This document shows, one piece after another, positions 25,601 through 34,506 of a DNA stretch of 64,000 nt (its first letter is position 1; every line of letters starts with the position of its first letter). The notes under the pieces are model-generated. The model was not told where the DNA came from. It saw only the letters and a list, made by a program, of their open reading frames with translations, and ran no database searches. The DNA lies in NCBI RefSeq assembly GCF_009363555.1, contig NZ_CP045372.1, positions 2,181,501-2,245,500 of the forward strand, given 5' to 3'. The position numbers were made by a program, and so were the translations under genes. The stretch is from Sulfitobacter sp. THAF37 (lineage in GTDB: Bacteria > Pseudomonadota > Alphaproteobacteria > Rhodobacterales > Rhodobacteraceae).

Positions 25601-26819
25601 CTTCGATCTGACGGTCAACGGTCCTCCGGCGCTGTCATCGCTCAGCGGGACCATCTCGACCTCGGATGCGGCGCTGTCCGCCCCCAACCTGCGCATCGCG
25701 TTGGAGGGGATCGACGCGAACATCCGTCTGGGCAACAACCGCGCCAACATCGACCTCAGCGCCAATGCCGTCGGCGGCGGCAGGCTGCGCGTCGGCGGTG
25801 GCGTGACCCTGACCGGGTCGCTGCCCGCCGATCTGCAGGTCGCGCTGGAGGGGCTGGTCCTGACCGATCCCAAGCTGTACCGCACCAGCCTGGGCGGCAC
25901 CCTGCGCATCGCGGGGCCGCTGGCCGGGGGCGCGGTGATCAGCGGCCAGATCAACGTGGGCGAGACCAATGTGAACGTGCCCTCCACCGGGCTGACCACC
26001 ATCGGGGACATTCCCCAGATCACCCACATCGGCGCCGATCCTGCCGTCATCGCGACGCGTCGCAAGGCAGGGCTGACCGGCGCTGAGGCGGGCACGGACC
26101 CGGCGGCGGACAACCCCGGCGGCGGCTTCGGGCTGAACCTGCAGGTGAATGCGCCGAACCGTATTTTCGTGCGGGGCCGGGGGCTGGACGCGGAACTGGG
26201 CGGCGGGCTGAGGCTGACCGGCACGACCAACAACATCATCTCCGCCGGACGGTTCGAGCTCATTCGCGGCAGGCTGGATATCCTTGGCAAGCGTTTTGAC
26301 CTGATCGAGGGATCGGTCCAGTTCCAGGGCGACCTGATCCCCTACCTGCGGTTCGTTTCCTCGGCCACCACCAGGGCGGGCGAGGTGCGGGTCATCGTGC
26401 AAGGGCCCGCGGATGAACCCGAAGTCCTGTTCGAGGCGACCCCGGCGGCCCCGCAGGACGAGGTGCTGGCGCAGCTGCTGTTCGGCCGCAACATCGCCGA
26501 CATCTCGGCGTTCCAGGCGCTGCAACTGGCATCGGCGGTGGCGACACTGGCCGGACGCGGCGGTGGCGGCGTGATCGGCAATCTGCGCGACAACTTCGGG
26601 CTGGACGATCTGGACGTGACCACGACGGACGATGGCGCGACTGCGGTACGTGCGGGCAAGTACATCTCGGAGAACGTCTATTCCGACGTCACAGCGGCAT
26701 CCGACGGCTCCGCCGACATTTCGCTGAACATCGACCTCACCCCCAACCTCACCGGCAAGGCGACACTGGGCTCCGACGGCAACAGCGGCATCGGCCTGTT
26801 CTTTGAAAAGGACTACTGA
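22662..26819 (+). CDS. tamB: Inner-membrane/periplasmic TamB (AsmA-like bridge protein)
   Basis: 1,385 residues: an N-terminal signal anchor (residues 1-23), a very long beta-groove repeat region, and the conserved C-terminal DUF490 domain (about 1000-1385), which contains RFELIRGRLDILGKRFDLIE, AQLLFGR and the final beta strands KATLGSDGNSGIGLFFEKDY. TamB spans the periplasm and works with TamA. Residues about 613-965 form six tandem units of 59-60 residues (separate entry). The ATG overlaps the tamA stop. The end overlaps the convergent flavin reductase gene by seven bases. Confidence 0.93.
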   Translation: MRFLLSILAAFTLMIAIPCAALAQEDDKGFLTRTIQDALSGAGRTVSIDGFRGALSSTASFDRMTIADDEGVWLTLEDVTLDWTRSALLRGRLEVQSLTAARLDLPRLPVPSDEVDLPDAEAQPFSLPELPVSINIADFGVDQINLGAPLLGEAAQLSVSATAQYTDDLLDVDISANRTDAKRGEFAIRANLERADNVLDLLVRLSEGEEGIVAKLLNLPDQPSVDLTVEGNGPLSDFVTDLDLSTDGQERLGGQITLGTQAPRSGSGAPDRRIQADIGGDVTALFAPRYREFFGENVRLNLDALVEGNGAIDVSDFGLDAQAVDLAGRVTLNADNWPTFIDITGTVANPDGTTILLPVGGEGTTVNRVGLRVNYDADDGDALDAAFDIDALQMAGLSIDSTQLGLDGTLRGDVGTLGEFLGDVTFAADGLALTNPASGEAIGRRIEGRANIAYVEGQPTRITGLELTGTDYGLAGDIVIAGPQNNFQTELDARLTADDLSRFSALAGRELDGRTELGLQGSVTPLGGMFDLRATGSTENLALGIPQADAVLDGRTELSMQATRNETGTFLRDLSLQNDALSLTGAAELRTDDSRVQADFRLEDVGLVLPQYEGPITVSATATQDARGWVVDAATDGPYGAALTAQGLATGPDAEIAFTADIPDVKPFAEQIEGPVRARGTLSQTPDGWRIHTDATGPYDLTAAVDGLVSPMLDIDFDLSIPQVNPLVPQVSGPLSAQGNLRQTAEGFVIDTTANGPYDVRAAVQGALTPALDIRFDVSVPNVQPVVPQVNGPLNATGTLRQTENGFVVDTQATGPYGAEATVAGLATGPDMSLNFNVAVPNVNPLVATVNGPLSANGTLYQTPDGLALETQASGPYSARATVNGVVTGPNADVDFTLAMPNLAAIVPQLNGPLNVDGSARKQGSAWRIDTDAQGPGGTQANVSGQVAENGTLNLDIAGTAPLGLSRPFIDPRSLQGQARFDLTVNGPPALSSLSGTISTSDAALSAPNLRIALEGIDANIRLGNNRANIDLSANAVGGGRLRVGGGVTLTGSLPADLQVALEGLVLTDPKLYRTSLGGTLRIAGPLAGGAVISGQINVGETNVNVPSTGLTTIGDIPQITHIGADPAVIATRRKAGLTGAEAGTDPAADNPGGGFGLNLQVNAPNRIFVRGRGLDAELGGGLRLTGTTNNIISAGRFELIRGRLDILGKRFDLIEGSVQFQGDLIPYLRFVSSATTRAGEVRVIVQGPADEPEVLFEATPAAPQDEVLAQLLFGRNIADISAFQALQLASAVATLAGRGGGGVIGNLRDNFGLDDLDVTTTDDGATAVRAGKYISENVYSDVTAASDGSADISLNIDLTPNLTGKATLGSDGNSGIGLFFEKDY
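24498..25557 (+). repeat. Tandem repeats of 177-180 bases inside tamB
   Basis: Units start at 24498, 24678, 24855, 25032, 25212 and 25392, spaced 180, 177, 177, 180 and 180 bases. Each encodes about 59-60 residues opening with (E/S/N)GP(L/V), then a G-L-Q-T motif, a (D/E)T.A.GPY motif and a P.V.P.VPQV ending. The last unit is degenerate. The units differ at many positions, so the expansion is old or under selection. Confidence 0.85.
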
Positions 26820-27340
26820 CCGGTCTTCTGCGGCAGGAAGGTCCCGAAACGTCCGCGGTCGAACAGCAGACCGGCGCCTTCGCTGTCCCCATGGCGCTGC
26901 GCCGCGTGCCGGATCCGGCCCAGAATGACCGAGTGATCGCCCGCCGGATGCACCGCGTGGGTTTCACAGTGGAATGTCGCCAGCACGCCTGCCAGCGTCG
27001 GCAGACCTTCGGGGCCTTCGTGCCAGTCAAAGCCTGAAAAATCATGGCCCTGGCCCGCGAAATGCAGCGCCAGGGCTGCCTGATCCTCGGCCAGGATATG
27101 AATGCAGAAATGCCGCGCCCGGGCAAAGGCGTCATGGCGCTTGGACCGCAGGGCGGCGGACCACAGGACCAGCGGCGGCTCCAGCGAAACGGAGGAAAAG
27201 GAATTCGCCGTCATGCCCAGCGGGCCGGTTTCCGTCTGCGTCGTGATGACGGTGACACCGGTGCCGAAACGGCCGAACGCTGCCCGCAGCGGCGCGCCGT
27301 CTTCCGCCTCGGGCGCAAAGGAAATCAAGTTATCGTCCAT
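26813..27340 (-). CDS. Flavin reductase-like (FMN-binding) protein
   Basis: 175 residues of the flavin_reduct family: FGTGVTVITT, GMTANSFSSVSLEPPLVLW (flavin phosphate loop) and FHCETHAVHPAGDHSVILG (the conserved HxxGDH-like site). Members reduce FMN or FAD with NAD(P)H, or supply reduced flavin to a two-component monooxygenase. MDDNLISF at 27340 is taken as the start because the family core begins soon after it. No monooxygenase partner is adjacent. Confidence 0.87.
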   Translation of the reverse strand: MDDNLISFAPEAEDGAPLRAAFGRFGTGVTVITTQTETGPLGMTANSFSSVSLEPPLVLWSAALRSKRHDAFARARHFCIHILAEDQAALALHFAGQGHDFSGFDWHEGPEGLPTLAGVLATFHCETHAVHPAGDHSVILGRIRHAAQRHGDSEGAGLLFDRGRFGTFLPQKTGQ

Positions 27341-27695
27341 CCGGCTCACCGGTGCCACGGCCCCGCCGATTTGTCCAGCGACCCCCATCATAAGGCCAGC
27401 CAAGAAATGGTGTTTGCGTCGGTTTTCATCTCTTCCGGCTACACATCCATCGCGACCAAAGCATGGCGCGATGGCGGCACTGGCGCGAAAATCCGCCGGG
27501 TCGCCGGCCCCGGCACCGAAACCGTGGAACCAGCCCCGGCTGAGGGGGTTGGTGCCGCAAGAGAGGCATCGCCGCGCCACCGCGCGCGGCGCTGGCTGTC
27601 GGAGAGAGGGGCGGGGCATGGTGCCGCGCCCATGACCCAGGCACCCGAATGCCGCAGAAAAACGGGCAATAACCAGCGCCCGACAGGAGAAGACG
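27341..27695. other. 355-base spacer between divergent genes
   Basis: It should hold the promoters of the flavin reductase gene (minus) and the DUF992 gene (plus). Open frames here are arginine- and alanine-rich shadows without start-site or domain support. No gene is called. Confidence 0.5.
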
Positions 27696-28199
27696 ATGAC
27701 ACGCAAAACGACATTCACCGCCGCCGCCATGATTGCCGGGATCGCCCTCGGGACAAGCGCCTACGCCGATGACCAGGAAACCGTCGATCACACCGAGATC
27801 GGGTCGCTGTCCTGCGACGTGGGCGATGGTACGGGGTATGTCTTCGGGTCCACCCGCGAACTGACCTGCACCTTCAACCCGGTCGAGGAAGGTCTGGCCG
27901 ACGAGACCTACGTGGGCGAGATCAACCGCTACGGCGTCGACATCGGCAAGACACAGAACGGTCAGATGTCGTGGCTGGTGCTGGCACCCACCGAATCCGA
28001 ATACGCCGAGGGCGGGCTGAACGGCAGCTACAAAGGTGTATCGGCAGAGGCGACACTGGGCGTGGGCCTTGGGGCCAACGTGATGACCGGCGGTTCCGAA
28101 AACACGCTGGCGCTGCAACCTATCAGCGTGAATACGCAGACCGGCGTGAATTTCGCGCTGGGCGTTGGTGAGATCAACCTCACCCGCGTGGAAGGGTAA
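27696..28199 (+). CDS. Exported DUF992 protein
   Basis: 167 residues with a signal peptide (1-24, cut after AYA). The mature part matches DUF992: IGSLSCDV, VFGSTRELTCTFNP (paired cysteines likely form a disulfide) and a glycine-rich end GVSAEATLGVGLGANVMTGG. The family is small, periplasmic and of unknown function. An AGGAG site precedes the ATG, and a terminator follows. Confidence 0.85.
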   Translation: MTRKTTFTAAAMIAGIALGTSAYADDQETVDHTEIGSLSCDVGDGTGYVFGSTRELTCTFNPVEEGLADETYVGEINRYGVDIGKTQNGQMSWLVLAPTESEYAEGGLNGSYKGVSAEATLGVGLGANVMTGGSENTLALQPISVNTQTGVNFALGVGEINLTRVEG

Positions 28200-28219
28200 T
28201 TTCCCCTGCCTGACCCGTG

Positions 28220-28245
28220 AAAGGCCCTCCGCAAGGGGGGCCTTT
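28220..28245. terminator. Bidirectional terminator between convergent genes
   Basis: AAAGGCCCTCC-GCAA-GGGGGGCCTTT forms an 11-pair stem (one wobble) between the DUF992 gene (plus) and the small ATPase gene (minus). The A and T ends allow function in both directions. Confidence 0.82.
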
Positions 28246-28269
28246 CGTGTATCGGCCCCGTGGTTCCTG

Positions 28270-28812
28270 TCAGTCCAGATGCGACACTACGAGATCGGCC
28301 CGTGCGGCAACCGTCGTCCGGGGCAGGATGATCGGGGTATAGCCCAGCCGCCCGAACGCATCCCGCAGACGGTCATATTCGCGGGTGGCTTCGGCCAGAT
28401 CATGCTGGCGCTCTGCGTCGGTGGCAAAGATCTCCGGCCAGGGCGGGGTCAGGAAAACCTGCTCATGGAAGCGCGCCTGCCCGATGAGAAGGTCCTCCAC
28501 CTGTTGATCGGTGGCATGGCTCAGCGCCGCTGCGGCGTCGATCATTCCACGGTCAAAAAAGGTCCATTCCTCCGACCCTTCCAGCGCCGCGCGGTCGGCG
28601 ATCGCCATATCGAGCGCCCGGCGGGCAAATGCGCCCAGATCGCGCCAGGGCAGGGCACGCCCGCTGCCGCGCATCTCTTCGGCGACGATCCGGCGACCCG
28701 GTTCGGGCACGGTGCGGTATCCGCGCCGGGCAAGCTCTGCCATCAGCGTCGTTTTCCCCCCGCCGGAGCATCCCGACAGGATCACATGGCGGGTGGTTTG
28801 TGCGGCTGGCAT
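28270..28812 (-). CDS. AAA_28-type small ATPase/kinase-like protein
   Basis: 180 residues with a P-loop GCSGGGKTTL (residues 14-23), an early EPGRRIVAEEM segment, FFDRGMIDAAAALSH in the middle (kinase-like DR motif) and an arginine-rich lid with EYDRLRDAFGRLGY. This fits the AAA_28 family of nucleoside/nucleotide-kinase-like ATPases of unknown substrate. The ATG at 28812 is chosen because the 38 upstream codons belong to the 3' end of the potassium transporter gene. It lies 19 bases after that gene. Confidence 0.82.
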   Translation of the reverse strand: MPAAQTTRHVILSGCSGGGKTTLMAELARRGYRTVPEPGRRIVAEEMRGSGRALPWRDLGAFARRALDMAIADRAALEGSEEWTFFDRGMIDAAAALSHATDQQVEDLLIGQARFHEQVFLTPPWPEIFATDAERQHDLAEATREYDRLRDAFGRLGYTPIILPRTTVAARADLVVSHLD

Positions 28813-28831
28813 CGCGGACTCCTGTGAATCG

Positions 28832-30178
28832 TCAGCCCAGGTACACCTGCCCGGGCGGGTATTTGACTCGTGGCACGGTGCGGGTGGCCAGAAAGAACCC
28901 CAGCGCGAGCGGACCGACCCGGCCAATGAACATGATCATCATGATCAGCGCCCGACCGATCCCGTCCAGTTCTCCGGTGGCGCCACGCGACAGGCCCACG
29001 GTTCCAAAGGCGGACGTGACCTCGAACGCGAGGTCCAGGAATTGACCGTCATGGCTGATCGACACAACGAAGATGCCCGACAACACCAGCAACATCGAGA
29101 TCACGGTCAGCGCCAGCACCTTCAGCACCTCCTCGACCCCAAGGGCGCGGCCAAAGGCGTGCAGCGTGGTCTGCCGACGGAAAAAGGCGACAGTGGCCAG
29201 CATCAGCACGGCGAGTGTTGTCACCTTGATCCCCCCGGCGGTGGATGTGCTGCCGCCGCCCACCAGCATGAGCGTCATGGTCATGACGGTCGTTGAATCG
29301 TGCATCCCCGCCGTGTCGATGGTGTTGAAACCGGCGGTCCGCGGCGTGACACCCTGGAACCAGCTTGCCCAAAGCTTGTCACCCGCCGACAGCCCGCCCA
29401 GCGTGGCGGGGTTGGTCCATTCCAGCACCGCGAACCAGACGCAGCCCCAGACGATGAGAAGGGCGGTACCCACCAGCATCAATTTGGAATGCAGGGTCAG
29501 CTGCCGCCAGCGGCGGGCCTGGTAGATGTCGCCCACCACGATAAAGCCGATGCCGCCCATGATGAACAGCAGCGTGATCACGATGTTGATCAGCGGATTG
29601 CCGACCCATTGCGACAGGCTGTCGGGATGCAGGGCAAAGCCCGCGTTGTTGAACGCGGAGACCGAGTGGAAGATCGCCTGCCAGATGCCGTTCAGCCCGT
29701 ATTCGGGCACGAAGACAAACGCCAGCAGCAGGGCGCCGACGGCTTCGCAGATCAGCGCGACCACGATGATGACGCGCACAAGCACGGTGAGATTGCTGAT
29801 CGAGGTCTGGTTGAGGTCCTCGCGCAGGATCAGGCGCTGCGGCATGCCCACCGGAATACCCAGTGCGCTGAGCACCAGCACGGCAAAGGTCATCAGGCCC
29901 AGCCCGCCCAGCTGGATCAGAGCCGCGATCACCGCCTGTCCGAAACCGGTAAAAGCCGCGCCGGTGTCGGCCAGCACCAGCCCCGTCACCGTGACGGCGG
30001 AGGTGGAGGTGAACAGCGCCTCCGACAGGCCGATGCCGCCGTTGTGAGACACAGGCAGCCACAAAAGCAGGCCGCCGATGACGATGAAAACGAGGTACAG
30101 CAGCCCAAGCACCGCCGGCGGCGGCAGGGCAAGGCCGTTCCTGCGGTGGTTCTTGACCCGTTGCGCGCCCCCAATCAT
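28832..30178 (-). CDS. Potassium uptake channel subunit KtrB/TrkH
   Basis: 448 residues of the Trk/Ktr/HKT superfamily with four M1-P-M2 repeats. Selectivity-loop glycines appear in TSAVTVTGL, SAFNNAGFAL, TPRTAGFNT and SAFGTVGLS. The size (about 450) and the two-domain RCK partner next to it point to KtrB rather than the longer TrkH. It imports K+ together with Na+ across the inner membrane. MIGGAQRVKNHRRN starts at 30178, one base after the ktrA-like stop. Confidence 0.88.
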   Translation of the reverse strand: MIGGAQRVKNHRRNGLALPPPAVLGLLYLVFIVIGGLLLWLPVSHNGGIGLSEALFTSTSAVTVTGLVLADTGAAFTGFGQAVIAALIQLGGLGLMTFAVLVLSALGIPVGMPQRLILREDLNQTSISNLTVLVRVIIVVALICEAVGALLLAFVFVPEYGLNGIWQAIFHSVSAFNNAGFALHPDSLSQWVGNPLINIVITLLFIMGGIGFIVVGDIYQARRWRQLTLHSKLMLVGTALLIVWGCVWFAVLEWTNPATLGGLSAGDKLWASWFQGVTPRTAGFNTIDTAGMHDSTTVMTMTLMLVGGGSTSTAGGIKVTTLAVLMLATVAFFRRQTTLHAFGRALGVEEVLKVLALTVISMLLVLSGIFVVSISHDGQFLDLAFEVTSAFGTVGLSRGATGELDGIGRALIMMIMFIGRVGPLALGFFLATRTVPRVKYPPGQVYLG

Positions 30179-30179
30179 T

Positions 30180-30845
30180 TCAAAGGCTGGCCGCAAAGCT
30201 GCGCAGGTCCTTGCGCTGTCCCAGCAACAGCAGCAGGTCGTCGCTTTGCAGGGTGCAGGAATTGCCGTCCTGCCCAACGAATTCACTGCCGCGCATCACG
30301 CCGATGCAGCGCAGCTTGAATTTTTCCGTGTGCGGCAGGTCTTCCAGCCGCTTGCCTTCCAGGCTTTTGGGAATGCGGAAATTCACCACATGGTAGCCGT
30401 TGCCAAGGCTGACGTAGTCCCGCACCAGCGGGTTGTGCAGGACCTGCGCGATGTGCTGGCCCACTTCGATTTCGGGGTGGATCACGCGGTCCACGCCGAG
30501 TTTGGACAGGATGCGGTGGTGGGTCTTGGTCTTGGCCTTGGCCCAGATCTGCGAGACGCCGATCAGTTTGAGGTTCATCGCGCTCAGGATGCTGGCCTCA
30601 AGGTCGGTGCCCATGGCGACGACGCCGATGTCGCATTCCGCGAACCCCGCCTCGCGCAGCGCGATGTCGTCGCGTGCGTCGACGATCACGGCCTGGCTGA
30701 GCTGTTCGGCATGGGCCGACACGCGCTTTTCATCCATGTCCACGCCGATGACGTGGTTGCCGAACCGTTGCAGTTCCGTCGCGACAGTGCTGCCGAAGTT
30801 TCCCAATCCGATCACGCCGACAGTACGCGTGCTGTGCCGAGCCAT
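30180..30845 (-). CDS. Potassium uptake regulatory RCK protein KtrA
   Basis: 221 residues: RCK_N Rossmann domain (1-135, nucleotide loop VIGLGNFGSTVA, with GVDMDEKR as the ribose-binding acidic site) and RCK_C domain (140-221). A single RCK_N/RCK_C pair marks KtrA, not the double TrkA. It forms an octameric ring that gates KtrB in response to ATP/ADP and c-di-AMP or Na+ in known systems. Same strand and one base upstream of the channel gene, so it is the first gene of the operon. Confidence 0.9.
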   Translation of the reverse strand: MARHSTRTVGVIGLGNFGSTVATELQRFGNHVIGVDMDEKRVSAHAEQLSQAVIVDARDDIALREAGFAECDIGVVAMGTDLEASILSAMNLKLIGVSQIWAKAKTKTHHRILSKLGVDRVIHPEIEVGQHIAQVLHNPLVRDYVSLGNGYHVVNFRIPKSLEGKRLEDLPHTEKFKLRCIGVMRGSEFVGQDGNSCTLQSDDLLLLLGQRKDLRSFAASL

Positions 30846-30959
30846 AGCAATACCTTTCCGAGTCGCAGTGCTGCAAGCTAGGTAGAGCGTTCGGCGGAAA
30901 GGGGAAATGGCTGCCCGCGAAATGTGATGAGGGCCGCGGCGTGCGCGGCCCGCGTCCAA

Positions 30960-32909
30960 TCAGCGGTTCATGCGGTTTTCGATCAGATCGTCCACAACCG
31001 ATGGATCGGCGAGCGTGGACGTGTCGCCCAAAGCGCCATAGTCGTTTTCGGCGATCTTGCGCAGGATGCGGCGCATGATCTTGCCCGAGCGGGTTTTGGG
31101 CAGGCCCGGCGCCCACTGGATCAGATCGGGCTTGGCAATCGGGCCGATCTCGTTGCGCACCCAGCCTTCCAGCTCCTTGCGCAGGTCCTCGGACGGTTCT
31201 TCGCCGCCCATCAGCGTCACATAGCAATAGATGCCCTGGCCCTTGACCTGATGCGGATAGCCGACGACGGCCGCCTCGGCCACCTTCTTGTGAGCGACCA
31301 GCGCGCTTTCCACCTCTGCCGTGCCCATCCGGTGGCCCGAGACGTTGATGACGTCGTCCACCCGACCGGTGATCCAGTAATCGCCATCCGCGTCGCGCTT
31401 GCAGCCGTCCCCGGTGAAGTAATAGCCAGGGTAATCGGCAAAGTAGGTCTTCTCGAAGCGTTCGTGATCGCCCCAGACGGTGCGCATCTGGCCCGGCCAG
31501 CTGTCGGCGATGACCAGCACGCCCTCTGCCGGGTTGTCGGTGATGATCTCTGCCGATGTCGGCTCCAGGACCATCGGCTTGATCCCGAAGAACGGTTTCA
31601 TCGCCGCCCCCGGCTTCGTGGCGTGGGCACCGGGCAGGGGGGTCATCAGGTGGCCGCCGGTTTCGGTCTGCCACCATGTATCGACGATGGGGCACCGCCC
31701 GCCGCCGACGACCTCATTGTACCAGTTCCAGGCTTCCGGGTTGATCGGCTCGCCCACGGTGCCCAGCAGCTTGAGGCTGGACAGATCGCATTTGGTGACA
31801 AAATCGTCACCTTTGCCCATCAGCGCACGGATCGCTGTGGGTGCGGTGTAGAACTGGTTCACCTTGTGCTTCTCGCAGACCTGCCAGAAGCGCGAGGCGT
31901 CGGGGTAGGTCGGCACGCCTTCGAACATCAGCGTGGTCGCGCCGTTGGCCAGCGGGCCGTAGACGATATAGCTGTGCCCCGTGACCCAGCCCACGTCCGC
32001 CGTGCACCAGTAGATGTCGCCATCGTGGTAGTCGAAGGTGATCTCATGGGTCATCGCGGCATAGACCAGATAGCCGCCGGTGGTATGAACCACGCCCTTG
32101 GGCTGACCGGTGGAGCCGGAGGTATAGAGGATGAACAGCGGGTCCTCGGCGCCCATCACCTCGGGTTCGCAGCTGTCGGAGGCGTCTTTCGCCAGCGCGG
32201 TATAATCCACATCGCGCGTGTCGTCCCAGGGCACGTCTCCCCCGGTGCGGCGCACCACCAGGCATTTGACCGAAGCATCGCAGGACGCCAGCGCCTTGTC
32301 CGCGTTGGTCTTGAGCGGCGTGTTGCGGCCCCCGCGCGGGGCCTCGTCGGCGGTAATCACGACCTTGGCCTCTGATCCCTTGATCCGCGCGGCCAGCGCG
32401 TCGGGTGAAAAACCGGCAAAGACAATGGAATGAATGGCGCCGATCCGGGCGCAGGCCAGCATCGCATAGGCGGCTTCCGGGATCATCGGCAAGTAGATGA
32501 TCACGCGGTCGCCCTTTGCCACGCCCTGATCGCGCAGGATGTTGGCCATCTTGCAGGTGTTGGCGTGAAGCTCATTGTAGGTGATGTGCTGCGCCTCATC
32601 ATCCGGGCTGTCCGGTTCCCAGATGATTGCGGTCTGGTCGCCACGGGTGGCCAGATGCCGGTCAACGCAGTTTGCACTGACGTTCAACTGACCGTCCGCG
32701 TACCAGTTGATGCTGACCTGACCCAGCGTAAAGTCGACATCCTTGACCTGTGTGAAGGGCTTGATCCAGTCGACCCGCTTGCCCTGTTCGGCCCAGAACG
32801 CTTCGGGATCGCTGATCGACGATTCATACATCTGCGCGTATTGCTCGGCGTTCACATGCGCGCCTTTGACCATGGCGTCGGATGGCGGATAGGTTTTGGC
32901 GTCAGACAT
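30960..32909 (-). CDS. acsA: Acetyl-CoA synthetase
   Basis: 649 residues, the family's usual length. It makes acetyl-CoA from acetate, ATP and CoA via acetyl-AMP. Motifs: [20 protein letters not shown] (AMP-binding), [29 protein letters not shown], and the C-terminal [11 protein letters not shown] with the acetylation-regulated lysine. [10 protein letters not shown] at 32909 follows an AAGGAGG site. It stands alone with a long upstream region. Confidence 0.96.
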   Translation of the reverse strand: MSDAKTYPPSDAMVKGAHVNAEQYAQMYESSISDPEAFWAEQGKRVDWIKPFTQVKDVDFTLGQVSINWYADGQLNVSANCVDRHLATRGDQTAIIWEPDSPDDEAQHITYNELHANTCKMANILRDQGVAKGDRVIIYLPMIPEAAYAMLACARIGAIHSIVFAGFSPDALAARIKGSEAKVVITADEAPRGGRNTPLKTNADKALASCDASVKCLVVRRTGGDVPWDDTRDVDYTALAKDASDSCEPEVMGAEDPLFILYTSGSTGQPKGVVHTTGGYLVYAAMTHEITFDYHDGDIYWCTADVGWVTGHSYIVYGPLANGATTLMFEGVPTYPDASRFWQVCEKHKVNQFYTAPTAIRALMGKGDDFVTKCDLSSLKLLGTVGEPINPEAWNWYNEVVGGGRCPIVDTWWQTETGGHLMTPLPGAHATKPGAAMKPFFGIKPMVLEPTSAEIITDNPAEGVLVIADSWPGQMRTVWGDHERFEKTYFADYPGYYFTGDGCKRDADGDYWITGRVDDVINVSGHRMGTAEVESALVAHKKVAEAAVVGYPHQVKGQGIYCYVTLMGGEEPSEDLRKELEGWVRNEIGPIAKPDLIQWAPGLPKTRSGKIMRRILRKIAENDYGALGDTSTLADPSVVDDLIENRMNR

Positions 32910-33214
32910 TCGGGCGGTTCCTCCTTGATCGTTCCCTGCGGCGCGCGACATGGGCAGGGCCTGTCAAACGCGCGCCTCCTCTTGCGCGGGATCATAGCGC
33001 GCTGTGTAAGGATTGAAATAACCATATGGAATGGCTTGATTTTGTTGTAAAACTATTTCCCCGCTTTTGACCCCGGTGTAAAGCGGACAAGATTTTCCAG
33101 AGTTTTTTCAACCGATTACATGCTCAAACGTGTAAATCCGACGGGCCGGACCGATCCGGAATCAGATGTAGCGACACGGCGTCGCAGCCAGCGCCGCCCG
33201 TGCTGCGGCTGCTT
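32910..33214. other. 305-base region upstream of acsA
   Basis: It contains the acsA leader and presumably its promoter. The AT-rich part at about 33000-33120 differs from the surroundings. A palindrome-like GC hairpin at 33184-33210 lies just past the AI-2E permease stop codon and may be that gene's terminator, though no T-run follows. No coding frame is supported. Confidence 0.5.
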
Positions 33215-34339
33215 TCAGCTCTCGGCGGTTTCAGCTTCGTCCTCGTGCTCCGGCAGGTGGCGGTCTTCGGACGACAGGAACAGGCCGATCGTGTGCAGCG
33301 GCTCGAAATTCTCGCAGACGGCCTTGAACACCACCAGGAACGGCACCGCCACCAGCGCGCCGGGCACGCCCCACAGCCAGCCCCAGAACACGACCGTCAG
33401 AAACACGGCCACCGTGTTCATCGCCAGCCGACGCCCGACAAGGAGGGGTGTCACGATCTGCCCCTCCAGGCTGGTCAGCATCAGGTATCCCAGCGGTGCA
33501 AGAAGCGCGTAGCTGACCGTATCGAAGGTCACGATGGCAAAGGCACCGACCAGCGCCGTGCCGATCATCCCGCCCAGATAGGGCAGGAAATTCAGCAGGA
33601 AGGCCGCGATGCCCCAGACATAGGCCTGCGGCATCCCCAGCGCCGTCAGGTAGGCGAACAGACTCAGGCCCAGCCCCGCGTTGATCAGCGTGATCGTCAG
33701 CAGATAGCGTGAGACCCGTCTTTCGATATTGTAAACCGTCGTCAGGATACGCTTCTTCCCGGCCATGGTGGGAAAGGCCTGCACCATCTTGAGATAGAAC
33801 AGCTCGCCCGAAGACAGCAGGAACAGGGCCAGGACCAGCGTGACGATCAGCGACGCGCCGATCCGCGTCACGGTATCCATGGCAGAATCGAGCAGGCCGG
33901 GCTGTTGCACGATGACCTCCTGGCTGCCGTCCTTCGCCTCGGTGATCTTCTCGACTTCTTCGGTGGCGGTGCGCACCCCTTCCATCGCGTCGGTCATGAC
34001 CCGCAGCTTCTGCTGAATCTCGGCCCCCATCCTGGGCAACTCGTCGCTCCACAGGGCGACGGTCCCGGCGGTGCCGAAGACGATCGTCATGATCAGCAAC
34101 GCGGTCAGCGTCACCAGCACGCTTGCGGAAACGGCATGGGGAACACCGGCCCGGAACAACCCCCGTGCCAGCGGGCTGAGCGTCAGCGCCAGCAGGAAAC
34201 CCAGAAGGATCGGCAGGATCAGGTCGCGGGCAAAATAGCAGGTTCCAAACAGCGCCACGAGCACGAGAAACTGCAGCGAACGGCGGATCGAAGTGAGGTT
34301 GTCCAAGTGGGTCTCCGGCAGCGGCAGGGCAAGGCGCAC
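33215..34339 (-). CDS. AI-2E family transporter (YdiK/PerM type)
   Basis: 374 residues with about eight membrane helices: an N-terminal pair (22-55), another (70-95), a cytoplasmic/coiled segment (100-150, EGVRTATEEVEKITEA), then LIVTLVLALFLLSSGELF, the conserved INAGLGLSLFAYLTALGMP and PLLVGRRLAMNTVAVFLTVV. The family includes the autoinducer-2 exporter TqsA and Na+/H+ antiporters; the substrate cannot be told from sequence. The acidic tail HEDEAETAES is poorly conserved. Transcribed alone, divergent from the ThDP enzyme gene. Confidence 0.87.
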   Translation of the reverse strand: MRLALPLPETHLDNLTSIRRSLQFLVLVALFGTCYFARDLILPILLGFLLALTLSPLARGLFRAGVPHAVSASVLVTLTALLIMTIVFGTAGTVALWSDELPRMGAEIQQKLRVMTDAMEGVRTATEEVEKITEAKDGSQEVIVQQPGLLDSAMDTVTRIGASLIVTLVLALFLLSSGELFYLKMVQAFPTMAGKKRILTTVYNIERRVSRYLLTITLINAGLGLSLFAYLTALGMPQAYVWGIAAFLLNFLPYLGGMIGTALVGAFAIVTFDTVSYALLAPLGYLMLTSLEGQIVTPLLVGRRLAMNTVAVFLTVVFWGWLWGVPGALVAVPFLVVFKAVCENFEPLHTIGLFLSSEDRHLPEHEDEAETAES

Positions 34340-34506
34340 TCTTTACGTAACAACTTACCCAACCGCCATGGCGGCACAAAGGTTCCTGCGCCGCCGAAAT
34401 CGGGGGGGCATTTGCCTGCGATTTCGCGGTTTCACTACCGGCGCTTTGGGGGCAGCTTGGGTGAAACCGGGAATCGCGGGCGCACCGCAGAAAGGACAGA
34501 TGCATC